Shown here: positions 53,001 to 60,998 of the stretch, piece after piece
Numbering within the stretch: position 1 is the first letter of the stretch
Layout of the letters: the number at the start of each line of letters is the position of its first letter
Assembly: GCF_001552135.1 (NCBI RefSeq)
Contig: NZ_BCQP01000065.1
Location: forward strand, 1-64,000
Direction: 5' to 3'
From: Actinomadura chibensis NBRC 106107
GTDB lineage: Bacteria; Actinomycetota; Actinomycetes; Streptosporangiales; Streptosporangiaceae
DNA length: 64,000 nucleotides
Position numbers and translations under genes: made by a program
The notes under the pieces: generated by a model
Told to the model about the DNA's origin: nothing
The model's database searches: none
What the model saw: only the letters and a program-made list of their open reading frames with translations

Positions 53001-53395
53001 GGCTCGCCGCCCGGCGCGGTGCCCGGCTCGGAGCGCGGCGCGGTGCTCGGCTCGCCGCCTGGGGCGGGGGTTGGGGCGGGGGTTGGGGCGAGGCCGAAGG
53101 CTAGGTGTAGTGCGGCGGCCTGGGGTGGCGGGAGGGTGTCCAGTCGGTCGCGGACGGGCCAGAGTAACTGGCTTAGCCCGGCGAACGCGATGCCCGACTC
53201 CGCGTCGTTGCCGGCGACCCGCATGACGTGCGGCGGGCCGTCCGCCGGGAGGAGCGCGGCCGCCTCGGCGAGGAGGGCCGACTTGCCGATGCCCGCCTCG
53301 CCGCGCAGGACGAGCGCGGCGCTGCGCCGGTGGTCGCGCGCCTCGGCGAGCAGCCGGGAGATGCGCTCCTGTTCTTCGTTCCGCCCGTAAAGCAC
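50036..53395 (-). CDS. LAL-type AAA/LuxR regulator with long low-complexity insertion
   Basis: The protein has 1119 residues. The N-terminal AAA domain has Walker A RGEAGIGKSALL (residues 32-43) and Walker B VLCLVDDAQWLD. Between them, residues about 103-295 are a repeat of Gly, Pro, Thr, Ser, Ala and Glu (units like GTAPGGEPSTAPSSEP, then GAGTGAGTGAG), an insertion not present at this length in its neighbour at 57864. The middle is helical/TPR-like. The last 65 residues are a LuxR helix-turn-helix (LTPQELQVVRLAAAGTSSRE, PRTVEYHLYKAYPKLG). Members act as ATP-dependent activators. GTG 53395 is the start. Confidence 0.85.
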   Translation of the reverse strand: MLYGRNEEQERISRLLAEARDHRRSAALVLRGEAGIGKSALLAEAAALLPADGPPHVMRVAGNDAESGIAFAGLSQLLWPVRDRLDTLPPPQAAALHLAFGLAPTPAPTPAPGGEPSTAPRSEPGTAPGGEPSTAPSSEPGTAPGTAPGGEPSTAPSSEPGSGPGTAPSTAPGGEPGSAPGGEPGSGPGAGPGGKPSTAPDTAPGTAPGTAPSPEPGSGPRSGPGTTPGTAPGREPSTAPGTAPGSEPGSGAGTTPGTEPSTGAGTGAGTGAGTGAGTGAGTGAGFGVGFGGVRDRFMTGLAVLTLLADLAEDGGPVLCLVDDAQWLDVPTAEALLFAARRLAAEGVVMLFATRDDAFTGTGLPELRLDRLGRDDAERVLGGRELAPDVRARVILEADGNPLALEELGSTGSGAPLGPNPLPVADRVLASFRAQIARLPENARLMLLIAAAEGRGHMPTLLSAARVLGVGLADLEAAERARLVEVTGRSITFRHPLIRAAAYHGAVAARRIAVHQALADTATDDNCRARHRAAAVLAPDEDAAADVQRAAERARTRMGYATAAALYLQAADLTPAAEARAGRLSAAASLTMCAGRLDEAEELAVQAEKLTDDPAERARLARVHAVVEHERGDPRAASRMMVDHAADASPAERAEMLRIGAVYGWTSGELPTVLRAAELLPDDRTVRGLALLASGDHAAGIPLLAQLVTETRTTAPERRLNAANGPAAPDGRVDGSSSAGERAARENASAFDGGFPSAAEQAAADVRATGFYGGERLRGAQLALVIGADEAALDLAAAEVAHHRRHGLVGALPNVLRTLAEAQIAMGLHADAEATVAEAVALARDTGLPHRAGGLTAVLARVAAIEGDESRLRELVAAAPRGQLTDCSLALLDLGLGRFDDALRRLERTASGPRRHSTASMLAAADHVEAAVRLGQNDRAREAFERFRAWAEATRRPWALAVALHCEALLTDGGEFYERAVRLHEESARPFEKARTELLYGEWLRRARRRSEARVPLRSAMETFERLRAVPWLERARAELRATGESGPSAPAAPDLLARLTPQELQVVRLAAAGTSSREIAAQLFLSPRTVEYHLYKAYPKLGISSRKELARLALDAPPK
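52500..53090. repeat. Low-complexity tandem repeat inside the LuxR gene
   Basis: The segment is built of short GC-rich units. At 52549-52615 a 12-base unit (CGGTGCCCGCCC) occurs about six times, and longer 30-60-base units recur to 53090. It stays in frame on the coding strand. Such tracts expand and contract, and are prone to assembly error. Confidence 0.8.
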
Positions 53396-53495
53396 GAATC
53401 CAAACTACGGGGCGGATTACTGAAACCACACGGATTCGCTCCGTAGCGGACGGCTCGTACGTTCTTGACCAGCCCGAACCATTGAGGAGGACGTT

Positions 53496-54572
53496 ATGCG
53501 GGAACTGTTCGAGCCGCTGTCGACCGGAAAGTTGGAACTGTCCAACCGGTTGGTGATGGCGCCGATGACGCGCAGCCGGGCCGTCGACGACGGAAAGGTG
53601 ACCGAGCTGACCGTCGACTACTACCGGCAGCGCGCGTCCGCCGGACTGATCGTCTCCGAGGCCACGCAGCCGAGCGTCCGGGGCCAGGGCTACATCTGGA
53701 CTCCGGGGCTGCACGCCGACGACCAGGTGAAGGCGTGGCGCTCGGTGACCGACGCCGTGCACGCCGAGGGCGGGCGGATCTTCGTCCAGTTGATGCACAC
53801 CGGGCGCGTCGGGCATCCCGTCCTGTACCCGGACGGCGGGCTGCCGGTCGCGCCGTCGCCGATCGCGTCGGGCGGACGGCTCTTCACCCCGGACGGGATG
53901 CTCGACCACCCCGTGCCGCGCGAGCTGACCCCGGACGAGATCGCGGAGACCGTCCAGGACTTCGCCGCCGCGGCGCGCAACGCGATCGAGGCGGGATTCG
54001 ACGGAGTGGAGCTGCACGGGGCGAACGGCTACCTGATCCACCAGTTCCTCGCCGACGGCAGCAACCACCGGACCGACGCCTACGGCGGGACGGTCGAGAA
54101 CCGCGCCCGGTTCGGCGTCGAGGTCGCCCGCGCGGTCGCCGACGCGATCGGCGGGGCCCGGGTCGGCTTCCGCGTGTCGCCCGGCGGCGGCACCGAGAAC
54201 GGCGTCGTCGAGAGCGACACGCCCGAGCTGTACTCGGCGCTGCTCGCGGGGCTGGCCCCGCTCGACCTCGCCTATCTGCACGTCCTGGAGGTCGGCGACC
54301 GGACGACGACCCGGCACATCAGGGCCGAGTGGCCGGGCACGCTGATCCTCAACCCGCATCCGACGCCCGACTCGTTCCCGTCGAGGCCGGAGTACGGCGT
54401 CGAGGCGCTGCGCGAGGGCCTGGCCGACGCGGTCGCGTTCGGCGAACTGTGGCTCGCCAACCCGGACCTGCCCGCCCGTATCCGCGCCGGAGGCCCTTAC
54501 AACAAGGCCGACTCGGCGACGTTCTACGGCGGCGACCACAACGGCTACACCGACTACCCCGTGCTCAAGTAG
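53496..54572 (+). CDS. Old Yellow Enzyme-family alkene reductase
   Basis: The protein has 358 residues. It begins with LFEPLSTGKLELSNRLVMAP MT-type FMN-binding sequence (LSNRLVMAPMTRSRA), then LMHTGRVGHP, the catalytic HGANGYLIHQFL (His-x-x-Asn pair) and YGGTVENRARF. It is a flavin enzyme that uses NADPH to reduce activated C=C bonds, as in NemA and pentaerythritol tetranitrate reductases. AGGAGG is close to ATG 53496. It is divergent from the LuxR regulator at 53395 with a 100-base gap, so that regulator may control it. Confidence 0.9.
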   Translation: MRELFEPLSTGKLELSNRLVMAPMTRSRAVDDGKVTELTVDYYRQRASAGLIVSEATQPSVRGQGYIWTPGLHADDQVKAWRSVTDAVHAEGGRIFVQLMHTGRVGHPVLYPDGGLPVAPSPIASGGRLFTPDGMLDHPVPRELTPDEIAETVQDFAAAARNAIEAGFDGVELHGANGYLIHQFLADGSNHRTDAYGGTVENRARFGVEVARAVADAIGGARVGFRVSPGGGTENGVVESDTPELYSALLAGLAPLDLAYLHVLEVGDRTTTRHIRAEWPGTLILNPHPTPDSFPSRPEYGVEALREGLADAVAFGELWLANPDLPARIRAGGPYNKADSATFYGGDHNGYTDYPVLK

Positions 54573-54712
54573 CCCGTTCAACACCCCAACCACCCAAAGC
54601 CGACCCCGAGCGCGGCCGCGTCCGGAACCGCGAGGACGGTCGCGCATGGAATGGCGAGCGTGGCCGCGGGCGGGCCCGCGAGCGCGGTGGGAGGGCAGGG
54701 GGTGGGGGAGGG

Positions 54713-54752
54713 GGCGAGGCCCCGCGGGGTGCGGGGGTGGCGGGGCCTCGCC
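54713..54752. terminator. Stem-loop between convergent genes
   Basis: A perfect 13-base inverted repeat (54713-54725 with 54740-54752, GGCGAGGCCCCGC arm) lies between the alkene reductase and the NlpC/P60 gene and can serve both. Confidence 0.75.
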
Positions 54753-54769
54753 AGGTCGAGCGGGCCCCG

Positions 54770-55330
54770 TTACAGACCGGGGCGGACTCCGCCGTTGAAG
54801 TTGCGCTTGTAGTAGCTGGTCAGCTTGATCTTCTTGACCCGCTTGCCCGAACTCGGGGCGTGGATCATGTAGCCGTGTCCGGCGTAGATGCCGACGTGAG
54901 TCCGGCCGCTGTAGAAGAACAGCAGGTCGCCCTTGACCGCGCCCTTCCAGGAGACCTTCTTCTTGACCGCCCGGTACATCTGCTGGCTGGTGCGGGGCAG
55001 CTTCACCCCGGCCTTGCGCCAGGAGGCGCCGACGAGACCCGAGCAGTCCCACGAGCCGGGACCCGAGCCGCCGTAGCGGTAGGGGTCGCCGATCTGCTTC
55101 GCGGCGTAGTTCACCGCGGTGGCCGCCCTCTTCTTCTGCCGGGCGGCCTTGGACGTGGAGGTCGTCGCCGCGACCGGTGCGGTCGCGAGGGTGGCCCGCT
55201 GCGGCGGGGCCGCCTGGGCGGGGCCCGCCGGACCGGCGGCGAGGAGCGAGGCTCCGAGCGCGGCGGTCGCGGTGAGCGCGAGGCCACCGTGGGTGATTCC
55301 GGTCTTCAGGGGAATTCGAGGGGTATGCAG
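54770..55330 (-). CDS. Secreted NlpC/P60 cell-wall endopeptidase, apparent CTG start
   Basis: The protein has 186 residues. The C-terminal 110 are an NlpC/P60 domain with Cys in WDCSGLVGASW, His in GRTHVGIYAGHG and a third His in YMIHAPSSG. An N-terminal signal peptide is open in the same frame (ITHGGLALTATAALGASLLA, then AGPAGPAQA), but no ATG, GTG or TTG occurs before it; GTG 55114 would remove the signal. CTG 55330 has TGGAG five bases upstream, so it is the likely start. The long leader upstream resembles a c-di-AMP riboswitch. It cleaves peptide cross-links during wall remodelling. Confidence 0.78.
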   Translation of the reverse strand: MHTPRIPLKTGITHGGLALTATAALGASLLAAGPAGPAQAAPPQRATLATAPVAATTSTSKAARQKKRAATAVNYAAKQIGDPYRYGGSGPGSWDCSGLVGASWRKAGVKLPRTSQQMYRAVKKKVSWKGAVKGDLLFFYSGRTHVGIYAGHGYMIHAPSSGKRVKKIKLTSYYKRNFNGGVRPGL

Positions 55331-55339
55331 AATGACTCC

Positions 55340-55575
55340 AGACCTCGCGGGTGATGCCTACCGGGCAGCCGTCACCCCCGAGGACTTCGTCAAGGGGGGA
55401 TGGTGCCGCGACCGCGCGATTCCACAGCGTTGCGAGGAATTCGAGGACGCTTCCGGTTCCGTGCCTCTCGGCTGCACGGATTCGGCGTCCGACGGCGGCC
55501 TCCGGGGGGACTGCTCGCGGGGTTCGCGACGGCCGATCGAGGACGGCCGTGCGCGCCTCAGCCGCACGTCGGGAT
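55340..55575 (-). promoter_or_regulatory. Probable ydaO-type c-di-AMP riboswitch leader
   Basis: The minus-strand leader of the NlpC/P60 gene contains a nested stem (55445-55490): GGACGC/GCGTCC enclosing CGAAT, CCGTGC/GCACGG and GGAACCGG. CCGAAT and GGAACC in this arrangement match conserved parts of the ydaO-yuaA class, which controls wall hydrolases in actinobacteria. A GGGGGTGACGG/TCACCC segment lies nearer the gene. Boundaries are approximate. Confidence 0.6.
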
Positions 55576-56077
55576 GCGTGTTCTGTTATCTGGGCGGCCT
55601 GCTGTGCCGCTTGAACCGAGCAGGAACGTATGCAGAACGCGACGAGCATGGCAAATCCCCCAGGCCATTTCGGGACCGGCGGGCAGCGGCGCGGGACGCC
55701 CCGCCAACGCCGCTGCCTGCGCGTATTCTGATCGAATTCCGGGAAATGTGAACTAAGTCACGAAACCAGAAAGAAGATCGGTTCCATCCTCGACCGCGCC
55801 CTCCGCCCGCGGAAGTGGAACGGCGTTCTGTGGAAAACTCGATCCGCGCCCACAACTGTTGTGGCGTACATCACAGACAGAGAAATATGGCCAATAACGC
55901 CATTTACCACTGTCGGTGGCGCACCGGCGACCGAAAGTGGACGGCCCCGTCCCGGCGCGTCGGCCGTCCCGCCCGCGCGGGCCGCGCCGCCTGTGCGGGG
56001 GTGTGCGCGGAGCGCCGGGCGGCGGCTGGGTAGCATCACCCCGAACCACATTCGGTCCCTCACGTTAAGGTGCTGCT
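55576..56077. other. Intergenic region before the SDR gene
   Basis: About 500 bases lie between the riboswitch leader and ATG 56078. No gene is supported; frames here lack starts with ribosome sites. It holds a CRP-like site (55860-55875) and an AT-richer part (55,740-55,900), so both divergent promoters probably lie here. Confidence 0.55.
55860..55875. promoter_or_regulatory. CRP/GlxR-like binding site
   Basis: TGTGGCGTACATCACA fits the actinobacterial CRP consensus TGTGNNNTANNNCACA exactly. It lies about 200 bases upstream of the SDR gene, between divergent transcripts. The regulator is inferred from the motif only. Confidence 0.45.
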
Positions 56078-56851
56078 ATGGACTTGAACGGAGTTTCCGC
56101 CGTCGTATCCGGCGGCGCGAGCGGCCTCGGTGAGGCCACCGTCCGCGCGCTGGCCGCCGAAGGCGCCAAGGTCGTCGTCGCCGACCTCAACGAGGACAAG
56201 GGCAAGGCCGTCGCCGACGAGGTCGGCGGCGTCTTCGTCAAGACGGACGTCTCGAACGAGGAGCAGGTGCAGGCGGCCGTGCAGGCCGCCGTCGACACCG
56301 GCGCGCCGCTGCGCGTCATCGTCAACAGCGCGGGCATCGGCTGGGCGTCCCGGACGGTGAACCGCGACGGCTCCCCGCACGACCTCGCCGCCTACGAGAC
56401 CGTCATCCGGATCAACCTGATCGGCACCTTCAACCTGATGCGGATCGGCGCCGCCGCCATCGCCAAGACCGAGCCCGCGGACGCCGACGGCGCCCGCGGG
56501 GTCGTGATCAACACCGCGTCCGTCGCCGGGATCGAGGGCCAGACCGGGCAGGTCGCCTACTCCGCGTCCAAGGGCGGCATCATCGGCATGACGCTGCCCG
56601 CCGCGCGCGACCTCGCGGCCATCGGCGTCCGGGTGAACACGATCTGCCCCGGCATCATCGACACCCCGATCTACGGCCAGGGGGAGGCGGCGGAGGAGTT
56701 CAAGGCGAAGCTCGCCGCGCCCGTCCCGTTCCCGAAGCGGATGGGCCGCGCGTCGGAGTTCGCGCACCTCGTCAAGTCCCTCATCGAGAACGACTACATG
56801 AACGGCGAGACCATCCGCTTCGACGGCGGTATCCGCTTCCAGCCGAAGTGA
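56078..56851 (+). CDS. Short-chain dehydrogenase (3-hydroxyacyl-CoA dehydrogenase-like)
   Basis: The protein has 257 residues with a Rossmann fold. It has SGGASGLGEATVRALAAEG (cofactor loop), NSAGIGWA, a Ser in INTASVAGIEGQ, and the catalytic YSASK. PGIIDTPIYGQ and MNGETIRFDGGIRF end it. The sequence resembles the type II 17-beta/3-hydroxyacyl-CoA dehydrogenase group (HSD17B10-like). It is nine bases upstream of an enoyl-CoA hydratase gene, so they probably catalyse neighbouring steps of fatty-acid or sterol side-chain breakdown. ATG 56078 has AAGG-type spacing upstream. Confidence 0.88.
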   Translation: MDLNGVSAVVSGGASGLGEATVRALAAEGAKVVVADLNEDKGKAVADEVGGVFVKTDVSNEEQVQAAVQAAVDTGAPLRVIVNSAGIGWASRTVNRDGSPHDLAAYETVIRINLIGTFNLMRIGAAAIAKTEPADADGARGVVINTASVAGIEGQTGQVAYSASKGGIIGMTLPAARDLAAIGVRVNTICPGIIDTPIYGQGEAAEEFKAKLAAPVPFPKRMGRASEFAHLVKSLIENDYMNGETIRFDGGIRFQPK

Positions 56852-56859
56852 GGCACTGA

Positions 56860-57624
56860 ATGTCCGACGCTGTTCTGACCGAGGAACGCGATGGCGTCCT
56901 CATCATCACCATCAACCGTCCCGAGGCGCGCAACGCGATCAACGGCGCGGCCGGGCACGGGATCGCCGCCGCCGTCGACGAGCTGGACGCCCGCAAGGAC
57001 CTCTCCGTCGGCATCCTGACCGGCGCGGGCGGCACGTTCAGCTCCGGCATGGACCTCAAGGCGTTCCTCGCCGGGGAGACCCCGGTCGTCGAGGGCCGCG
57101 GGCTCGGCGGCATCACCGAGCGCGCCCCGGTCAAGCCGCTGATCGCCGCGATCGAGGGCTACGCGCTCGCGGGCGGCTGCGAGCTGGCGCTCGCCTGCGA
57201 CATGATCGTCGCGTCCCGGGACGCGCAGTTCGGCCTGCCCGAGCCGAAGCGCGGACTGGTCGCGGCGGGCGGCGGCCTGCTGCGGCTGCCGCGCCGCATC
57301 CCGTTCCACATCGCCATGGAGATCGCCCTCACCGGCGACCGCTACCCGGCGGAGCGGATGGCCGAGCTAGGCTTCGTCAACCGGCTGACCGAGCCGGGCG
57401 GCGCGCTCGACGCGGCGCTGGAGCTCGCCGCGCGGATCGCCGAGAACGCCCCGCTGGCGCTCACGGCGACCAAGCGGGTCATCCTGGAGTCCGCCGACTG
57501 GACGGCCGCCGAGATGTGGCAGAAGCAGCAGGAGATCACCCTGCCGGTCTTCACGTCCAAGGACGCGCAGGAGGGCCCGGCCGCCTTCGCCGAGAAGCGC
57601 AAGCCGAACTGGTCGGGCGAGTAA
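56860..57624 (+). CDS. Enoyl-CoA hydratase/isomerase family protein
   Basis: The protein has 254 residues. It has crotonase-fold hallmarks: INRPEARNAINGAAG, the oxyanion-hole GTFSSGMDLKAFLAG and ALAGGCELALACDMIVAS with PEPKRGLVAAGGGLLRLPR. The position of the second acidic residue is Gly-rich (AAGGG), so the exact reaction, hydration or isomerisation, is uncertain. ATG 56860 follows the SDR stop by eight bases. It ends just before a strong stem-loop. With the SDR it forms a two-gene operon behind a CRP-like site. Confidence 0.88.
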   Translation: MSDAVLTEERDGVLIITINRPEARNAINGAAGHGIAAAVDELDARKDLSVGILTGAGGTFSSGMDLKAFLAGETPVVEGRGLGGITERAPVKPLIAAIEGYALAGGCELALACDMIVASRDAQFGLPEPKRGLVAAGGGLLRLPRRIPFHIAMEIALTGDRYPAERMAELGFVNRLTEPGGALDAALELAARIAENAPLALTATKRVILESADWTAAEMWQKQQEITLPVFTSKDAQEGPAAFAEKRKPNWSGE

Positions 57625-57642
57625 CCGCCCCACCGACTCCAC

Positions 57643-57678
57643 CAGGACGCCCGGAACGACACCGTTCCGGGCGTCCTG
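57643..57678. terminator. Stem-loop terminator after the hydratase gene
   Basis: A perfect 16-base inverted repeat (57643-57658 with 57663-57678, CAGGACGCCCGGAACG arm) with an ACAC loop lies 19 bases after the stop. It is the strongest hairpin in this region. Confidence 0.85.
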
Positions 57679-57863
57679 CCGTCTCGTCCCGCCGCGCGTG
57701 GTCCGTCGTTCGCGGCTTGTGCGCGCGGCGTGTCTTGGACCGATCGCGTTGGTCCGGGGAGCGTCCGGCGGGCGTACCACTGCCCGGAACTGGGATCGTT
57801 GTGAGCGTCCCCGCGCGTGGTTATTGTCGGAGCGGCGTCCGATCCTCCGGAGGGGAGCGAGTT

Positions 57864-60764
57864 ATGGACGTCGGTGCCGCACCGCCCGCGGTCAGGACCG
57901 GTGCATCGCCGACGCTGGTGGGCCGTGCGGCGTTGCTCGCGGCCTTGGAGTCCCGCCTCGCCGCGAACGGCGGCGTCGTCCTCACGGGACCGAGCGGCAT
58001 AGGCAAGACCGCGCTGCTCGAAGCCGTCGGGGCCGCCGCCGCGACCCGCGGCGAGCTGGTGCTGCGCGTCGCCGGTACCGAGACCGAGCGGTGGGTCCCG
58101 TGCTCGGGGCTCGCCGAGCTGCTCGACCAGCTGCCCGGGGCGCTGACCGCCGAGCTGCCGCGCGAACGGCTCACCGGGCTGCCCGCGCCGCACCCGGCGC
58201 CGCCCGCCGACCGGGCCCCCGGACGGTCGGCCGAAGGGCCCGCCGACCGGACGGTCACCGACCGGTCGAGCATGGACCACGTCGCGTGCAGGCTGGCCTT
58301 CCGCGGGCTGGTCGCGCGGTGCGCCGACGAACGTCCGGTGCTGCTGCTCGTCGACGACGCGCAGTGGCTGGACGCCGAGACCGTGCACGCCATCCGGTAC
58401 GCCGTGGGCAGGCTCGCGTCGCGGGGCGTCCGCGCGGTCGTCGCCGGACGCTGGCCGGACGGCTTCGCCGCCGGCGACGGGGGCAGCGCGCCGTGGGCGC
58501 CCGCGCCCGACGCGCTGCACCTGCCCGTCCCGCCGCTGACCCAGGACGAGCTGGCGGAGATGTTCGAGAGCTACGGCCTGCCGGTGCGCGTCGTGAACAC
58601 GCTGCACTCCGACTCCGGCGGCAACCCGTACCTCGCGCTGGCGCTCGGCGGCGCGTTCACCGACCGGATCCCGCGGCACTGGCGGCCCGCGCCGCTGCCG
58701 CAACGCGTCCAGGCGGTGATCGCCGAGCGGCTGGCCCGGCTCCCGGCGCAGGCGCACGAGACGCTGCTGATGGCCGCGCTCGCCATCCGTCCCACCGCCG
58801 ACCTGCTGCGCCGCGCCGGCCGCACCGAGGCGGCGCGCGACATCCGCACCGCCGCCGGGCTCGGCCTGCTGATCACCGAGGGCGGCGGGATCCGGTTCAC
58901 GCCGCCCGCGGTCGGGACGGTCCTCGCCGAGTCCGCCGACGCGCGGCACCTCGCGCGGGCGCACCGGGCGCTCGCGGCCGTCGTCCCGGACGCGGCCGGA
59001 CGCGCCAGGCACCGCGCCCTCGCCGACCCGGGCCCGAACGCCGAGCTGGCGCACTCGCTGGTGACGGCGGCGGAGCAGGCCGTCCGGCAGGGCTCGCACC
59101 GGATGGCGGCCGAGCTGTACCGGCTGGCCGCCGACCGGTCCCCGGCCGAGCCCGCGGCGGAGCGGCTGGAATGGCTGGTCGCGGCGGCCGAGACGGGCGC
59201 GAACGGCGGGCTGCCCGACCTCGTGCACCGGGCGGCGGAGGCCGTCCTCGCGGCGGACGCTACGCGCGGCCAGCGCGTCCGGGTCCGGCTCGCGCTGCTG
59301 GACCTGTCCGGGCAGGGGCTCGCGGAGATGGGCGAGGTGTTCGCGGCGGCGCTCGTCGACGCGGACGGCGACCCCGCGCTCCTCGGCCCGCTCCGGTTGC
59401 GGATGGCGATCGGGCTGCTCGTGAACGGCGCGTCCGAGCGCGCGGAGCACGAGGCGAACGGCGCGCTGGCGCACGCCCGCGCGATAGGCGACACGGCATT
59501 GGAGGCCAAGGCCCTCGCCCTCCGCGCGAACATCTCCCTACTAGAAGGACGCGGAGACTACGCCAGCGACCTGAAACGCGCCCGCCGCCTGCCCGAGCCT
59601 CCACTCGACGGCCAACTTCATACAACGCCCCGATACCTGGCCGCCTACTGCGCCATTTTCGAAGACCGCCTTACCGAGGCCCGTACGGAACTGCTGCGCA
59701 TGCTGGCGCTGGTGGAGCGCGGGTCGGGCGAAGAGGTCGTCCACGTCCTGCGCAACCTGTCGGAGGTGTCGGTCCGGACGGGACGCTGCCGCGAGGCGCT
59801 CGACTTCGCGGACCGTGCCATGCGCATCACCGAGCAGGCCGCGCTCAGCCCCGGACCCGCCTGGTACCACGGCGCCCTGGCCGAACTGGCCGGAGGCAGT
59901 GTGGACCGTGCCGCCGCGCTGGCCGAGCAAGGGCTGCGCGCGTCCGAGCAGGAGAACGACGTCATCTTCCAGAGCCGATTGCTCCACGTGCTGGGGGTCG
60001 CGCACATGCGCGCGGGTGACGTGCGTACGGGAGTCGACACCCTCTTGCGCATCGACGCGCTGGGCTTCGCCACCGACGAACATGGGCGCGGACCCCTGTC
60101 CCCGATGGTGCTTCGCTGGCACGGCGACCTCGCGCAAGGGCTCGCGTCCCTCGGGGAGACCGAGCGGGCCGAACGGGTGATCAGCGCGACGCGCGCCGTG
60201 GTCGGCGACCGCACGCGCGGCGTCGGCGTCACCGGCCAGCTCGACCGGGCCGAGGCGTGCGTGCTCGCGGCGCGCGGCGAGCACGACCAGGCCGTCGCGC
60301 TGCTGCGCCGCGCCGCCGCGCTCTTCGAACGGCTCGGCCAGCCGCTCGAAGTCGGGCAGTGCCTGCTGGAGGAGGCCCGGATCGAACGGCGGCGGCGGCG
60401 CGGCGGCCCCGCCCGGCGGACGGCGGCCGAGGCCCTGGAGATCTTCCTGCGCTGCGGCGCGCGGCCCTGGGCCGAGCAGGCGCGGCACCGGCTCGCGCGG
60501 CCGGACGCGGGCGTCCCGGACGGTCCCGCCGCGCCCGTCCCCGCGGCGCAGATCGCGCTGACCGAGGGCGAGCGGCGGATCGCGCTGCTCGTCGGCCAGG
60601 GCGCGACGAACCAGCAGGTGGCGCACCGGTTGTTCCTCAGCGTGAAGACCGTCGAGGCGTCCCTCACGCGGATCTACCGAAAGCTCGGGATCCGCTCCCG
60701 GTCGCAGCTCGGCTCGCTCCTGGGCGGAGGGCTCGACGGGCCGGGCGCCACCCTGTCCCGATAA
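57864..60764 (+). CDS. LAL-type AAA/LuxR regulator
   Basis: The protein has 966 residues. The AAA domain has Walker A TGPSGIGKTALLEAVG and Walker B VLLLVDDAQWLD; between them a Pro-rich loop of about 40 residues (PAPHPAPPADRAPGR) occupies the place where the paralogue at 50036 has a far longer insertion. Helical repeats follow (AEHEANGALAHARAIGDTAL, AAALAEQGLRASEQENDVIF). The C-terminal LuxR domain is LTEGERRIALLVGQGATNQQ and SVKTVEASLTRIYRKLG. GGAGGGGA precedes ATG 57864. It probably activates nearby metabolism; its targets are unknown. Confidence 0.86.
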   Translation: MDVGAAPPAVRTGASPTLVGRAALLAALESRLAANGGVVLTGPSGIGKTALLEAVGAAAATRGELVLRVAGTETERWVPCSGLAELLDQLPGALTAELPRERLTGLPAPHPAPPADRAPGRSAEGPADRTVTDRSSMDHVACRLAFRGLVARCADERPVLLLVDDAQWLDAETVHAIRYAVGRLASRGVRAVVAGRWPDGFAAGDGGSAPWAPAPDALHLPVPPLTQDELAEMFESYGLPVRVVNTLHSDSGGNPYLALALGGAFTDRIPRHWRPAPLPQRVQAVIAERLARLPAQAHETLLMAALAIRPTADLLRRAGRTEAARDIRTAAGLGLLITEGGGIRFTPPAVGTVLAESADARHLARAHRALAAVVPDAAGRARHRALADPGPNAELAHSLVTAAEQAVRQGSHRMAAELYRLAADRSPAEPAAERLEWLVAAAETGANGGLPDLVHRAAEAVLAADATRGQRVRVRLALLDLSGQGLAEMGEVFAAALVDADGDPALLGPLRLRMAIGLLVNGASERAEHEANGALAHARAIGDTALEAKALALRANISLLEGRGDYASDLKRARRLPEPPLDGQLHTTPRYLAAYCAIFEDRLTEARTELLRMLALVERGSGEEVVHVLRNLSEVSVRTGRCREALDFADRAMRITEQAALSPGPAWYHGALAELAGGSVDRAAALAEQGLRASEQENDVIFQSRLLHVLGVAHMRAGDVRTGVDTLLRIDALGFATDEHGRGPLSPMVLRWHGDLAQGLASLGETERAERVISATRAVVGDRTRGVGVTGQLDRAEACVLAARGEHDQAVALLRRAAALFERLGQPLEVGQCLLEEARIERRRRRGGPARRTAAEALEIFLRCGARPWAEQARHRLARPDAGVPDGPAAPVPAAQIALTEGERRIALLVGQGATNQQVAHRLFLSVKTVEASLTRIYRKLGIRSRSQLGSLLGGGLDGPGATLSR

Positions 60765-60998
60765 CGCACCCTCGTCAACCCCTGGGGTGTGTAGGGGTTT
60801 CCCTTGCCTCCCCTCTGATGTCCCTACGGATGCCGGCGAGCCGCGAACTTTGCGGTGACATGCACACAAATGCATGCGATCGTTCCCGGGTCAACCGCCT
60901 CCCAGCACTCCGGAGCTCCGTGGGCGCGACCGCGTCCGCCCGGAGAGCAACCCCCCTCGGCCGTCACCCCGAGACGGCCGGCAGACAAGGAGCACCGC

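Noticed and set aside
50849..53390. Very long plus-strand open frames opposite the LuxR gene
   Set aside because: They are GC-skew shadows; they run through the repeat as VPAP-type strings, lack ribosome sites and have no domain I recognise, while the minus strand has clear AAA and LuxR motifs.
55119..55751. Plus-strand frames over the NlpC/P60 leader
   Set aside because: They cross the putative riboswitch and signal peptide of the opposite strand and have no starts with ribosome sites.
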